From contig JAFGHZ010000078.1 of NCBI GenBank assembly GCA_016929875.1, positions 1-7,550 on the forward strand: 7,550 bases of DNA, read 5' to 3'. The DNA is from Dehalococcoidales bacterium (GTDB taxonomy: Bacteria; Chloroflexota; Dehalococcoidia; Dehalococcoidales; Fen-1064). This document shows positions 6,854 to 7,550 of the stretch, one piece after another. Position 1 is the stretch's first letter; every line of letters begins with the position of its first letter. A program made the translations under genes and the position numbers. The notes under the pieces were generated by a model. The model was not told the origin of the DNA. It was given only the letters and a program-made list of their open reading frames with translations, and did not search any database.

Positions 6854-7549
6854 TCAGTAGCTTTGTACCGCGACCGTGAAATCCAGACCGCACTGCTCGG
6901 CGTATGCCGCGATTTCATCTGTAATCTGTGCCGGCGGTAGCTTAAAATCCGTACCTGTCTGTCCGATATGCAACTCGCCGCACCAGCAGACCGACTCTCC
7001 CTCGGGCATGCGGCTGAGAACATCCTTGACGGCATCCACACCTACCACGTGGATTTTTATCCAGCCGGTCTCGGAGACATAGTCTTCTTCCGAGGTTATT
7101 TCCTCTATTGTTTTGGTGCGATTAGTGCCTGTAATCAAGGTAAAGTGCCACTGACTGTCTTTCTCCCAGGAGTATAGCTCGTATCCTTTCATCGAGCGGG
7201 GCAGTTTTTCTACGGATGAAATCGTTAATTTATCGATTAGCTTGCCCGACTTTTCGATTGAGGCTAAAACCGACGGATTGTTTCTCGGGTCTTCTCCGTC
7301 ATAAAAAGAGGAAGAGGGATAGCCGAGTTCGAGCGTTATGATTTTGGTTTCCTGCGGGCCGTACGGCTTCCAGATGGTAACCCCGCCGAATGATATGGAA
7401 GATATCGGTGTCCAGAAAGCACCCCAGTAGATAGAGCCTCCGTCGACGCAAACTACGAATGATTTCCCCGTAACCGGCACTTCCAGATTAGTAATACGTT
7501 CGTAGGCTTCGTCGGTCAGTTTTATTTCGTGGGTCTGGGCGTTGTAGGT
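6854..7549 (-). CDS. Unrecognised protein, N-terminus outside the window
   Basis: I do not recognise this protein with confidence. The frame is open from the right edge to TGA 6856-6854, giving 231 visible residues. The GTG at 7480-7478 is internal, because the codons before it read on sensibly (THEIKLTDEAYERITNLE). The sequence is mixed alpha/beta and rich in Trp, Tyr and Gly, with no membrane segment in the visible part. It looks modular. A first part is beta-rich (FVVCVDGGSIYWGAFWTPI, about 31-49). A second part holds GYELYSW...WHFTLITGTNRTKTIEEI (about 122-151), a layout I recall from uncharacterised, often secreted proteins but cannot verify. A third part includes IKIHVVGVDAVKDVLSRMP and a CWCGEL pair (Cys188, Cys190). 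A signal peptide could lie off the edge. It converges on the radical SAM gene with a 40-bp gap. The long open frame and protein-like composition make it a real gene; its function is unknown. Confidence 0.75.
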   Translation of the reverse strand, partial: TYNAQTHEIKLTDEAYERITNLEVPVTGKSFVVCVDGGSIYWGAFWTPISSISFGGVTIWKPYGPQETKIITLELGYPSSSFYDGEDPRNNPSVLASIEKSGKLIDKLTISSVEKLPRSMKGYELYSWEKDSQWHFTLITGTNRTKTIEEITSEEDYVSETGWIKIHVVGVDAVKDVLSRMPEGESVCWCGELHIGQTGTDFKLPPAQITDEIAAYAEQCGLDFTVAVQSY

Positions 7550-7550
7550 A

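Overview
The window (7550 bp, roughly half G+C) reads as an ordinary chromosomal segment of an anaerobic, environmental bacterium. The gene content (an aldo/keto reductase fused to a bacterial ferredoxin-type domain, a radical SAM enzyme, a NarL/DesK-type histidine kinase and a MoxR-DUF58-DUF4129 cluster) and the sequence flavour suggest Chloroflexota, possibly Dehalococcoidia. That placement is inference: there is no rRNA or other marker in the window. I see no tRNA, rRNA, CRISPR array, insertion sequence, attachment site or phage gene.

Layout from left to right. (1) The C-terminal end of a sensor histidine kinase runs off the left edge; the phosphoacceptor His box sits in the first 30 bases. 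(2) After a 101-bp gap comes a complete 316-aa aldo/keto reductase carrying two 4Fe-4S motifs at its C-terminus. (3) On the minus strand, converging on the reductase, is a compact three-gene operon that reads MoxR AAA+ ATPase (5427 to 4459), DUF58 protein (4450 to 3221), then a polytopic membrane protein with a C-terminal DUF4129-like domain (3204 to 1687). The gaps are 8 and 16 bp. (4) A 153-bp divergent intergenic region (5428-5580) holds a plausible sigma70-type promoter in each direction. (5) On the plus strand is a radical SAM protein with a CX4CX2C cluster motif, whose best start is ATG 5581. (6) On the minus strand at the right edge is an unrecognised protein whose frame stays open through the window end, so its N-terminus lies outside.

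How the genes may work together: the MoxR/DUF58/DUF4129 trio is a widely conserved cluster, thought to work at the membrane as a chaperone-like ATPase with a partner protein and a membrane component. The version here has no transglutaminase domain and no obvious vWA MIDAS protein, which makes its client unclear. The reductase and the radical SAM enzyme both need iron-sulfur clusters, which fits an anaerobic lifestyle, but nothing in the sequence links them to the trio or to each other. I found no convincing evidence of a wholly new system. The least explained items are the right-edge protein, the pared-down MoxR operon and the substrate of the radical SAM enzyme.
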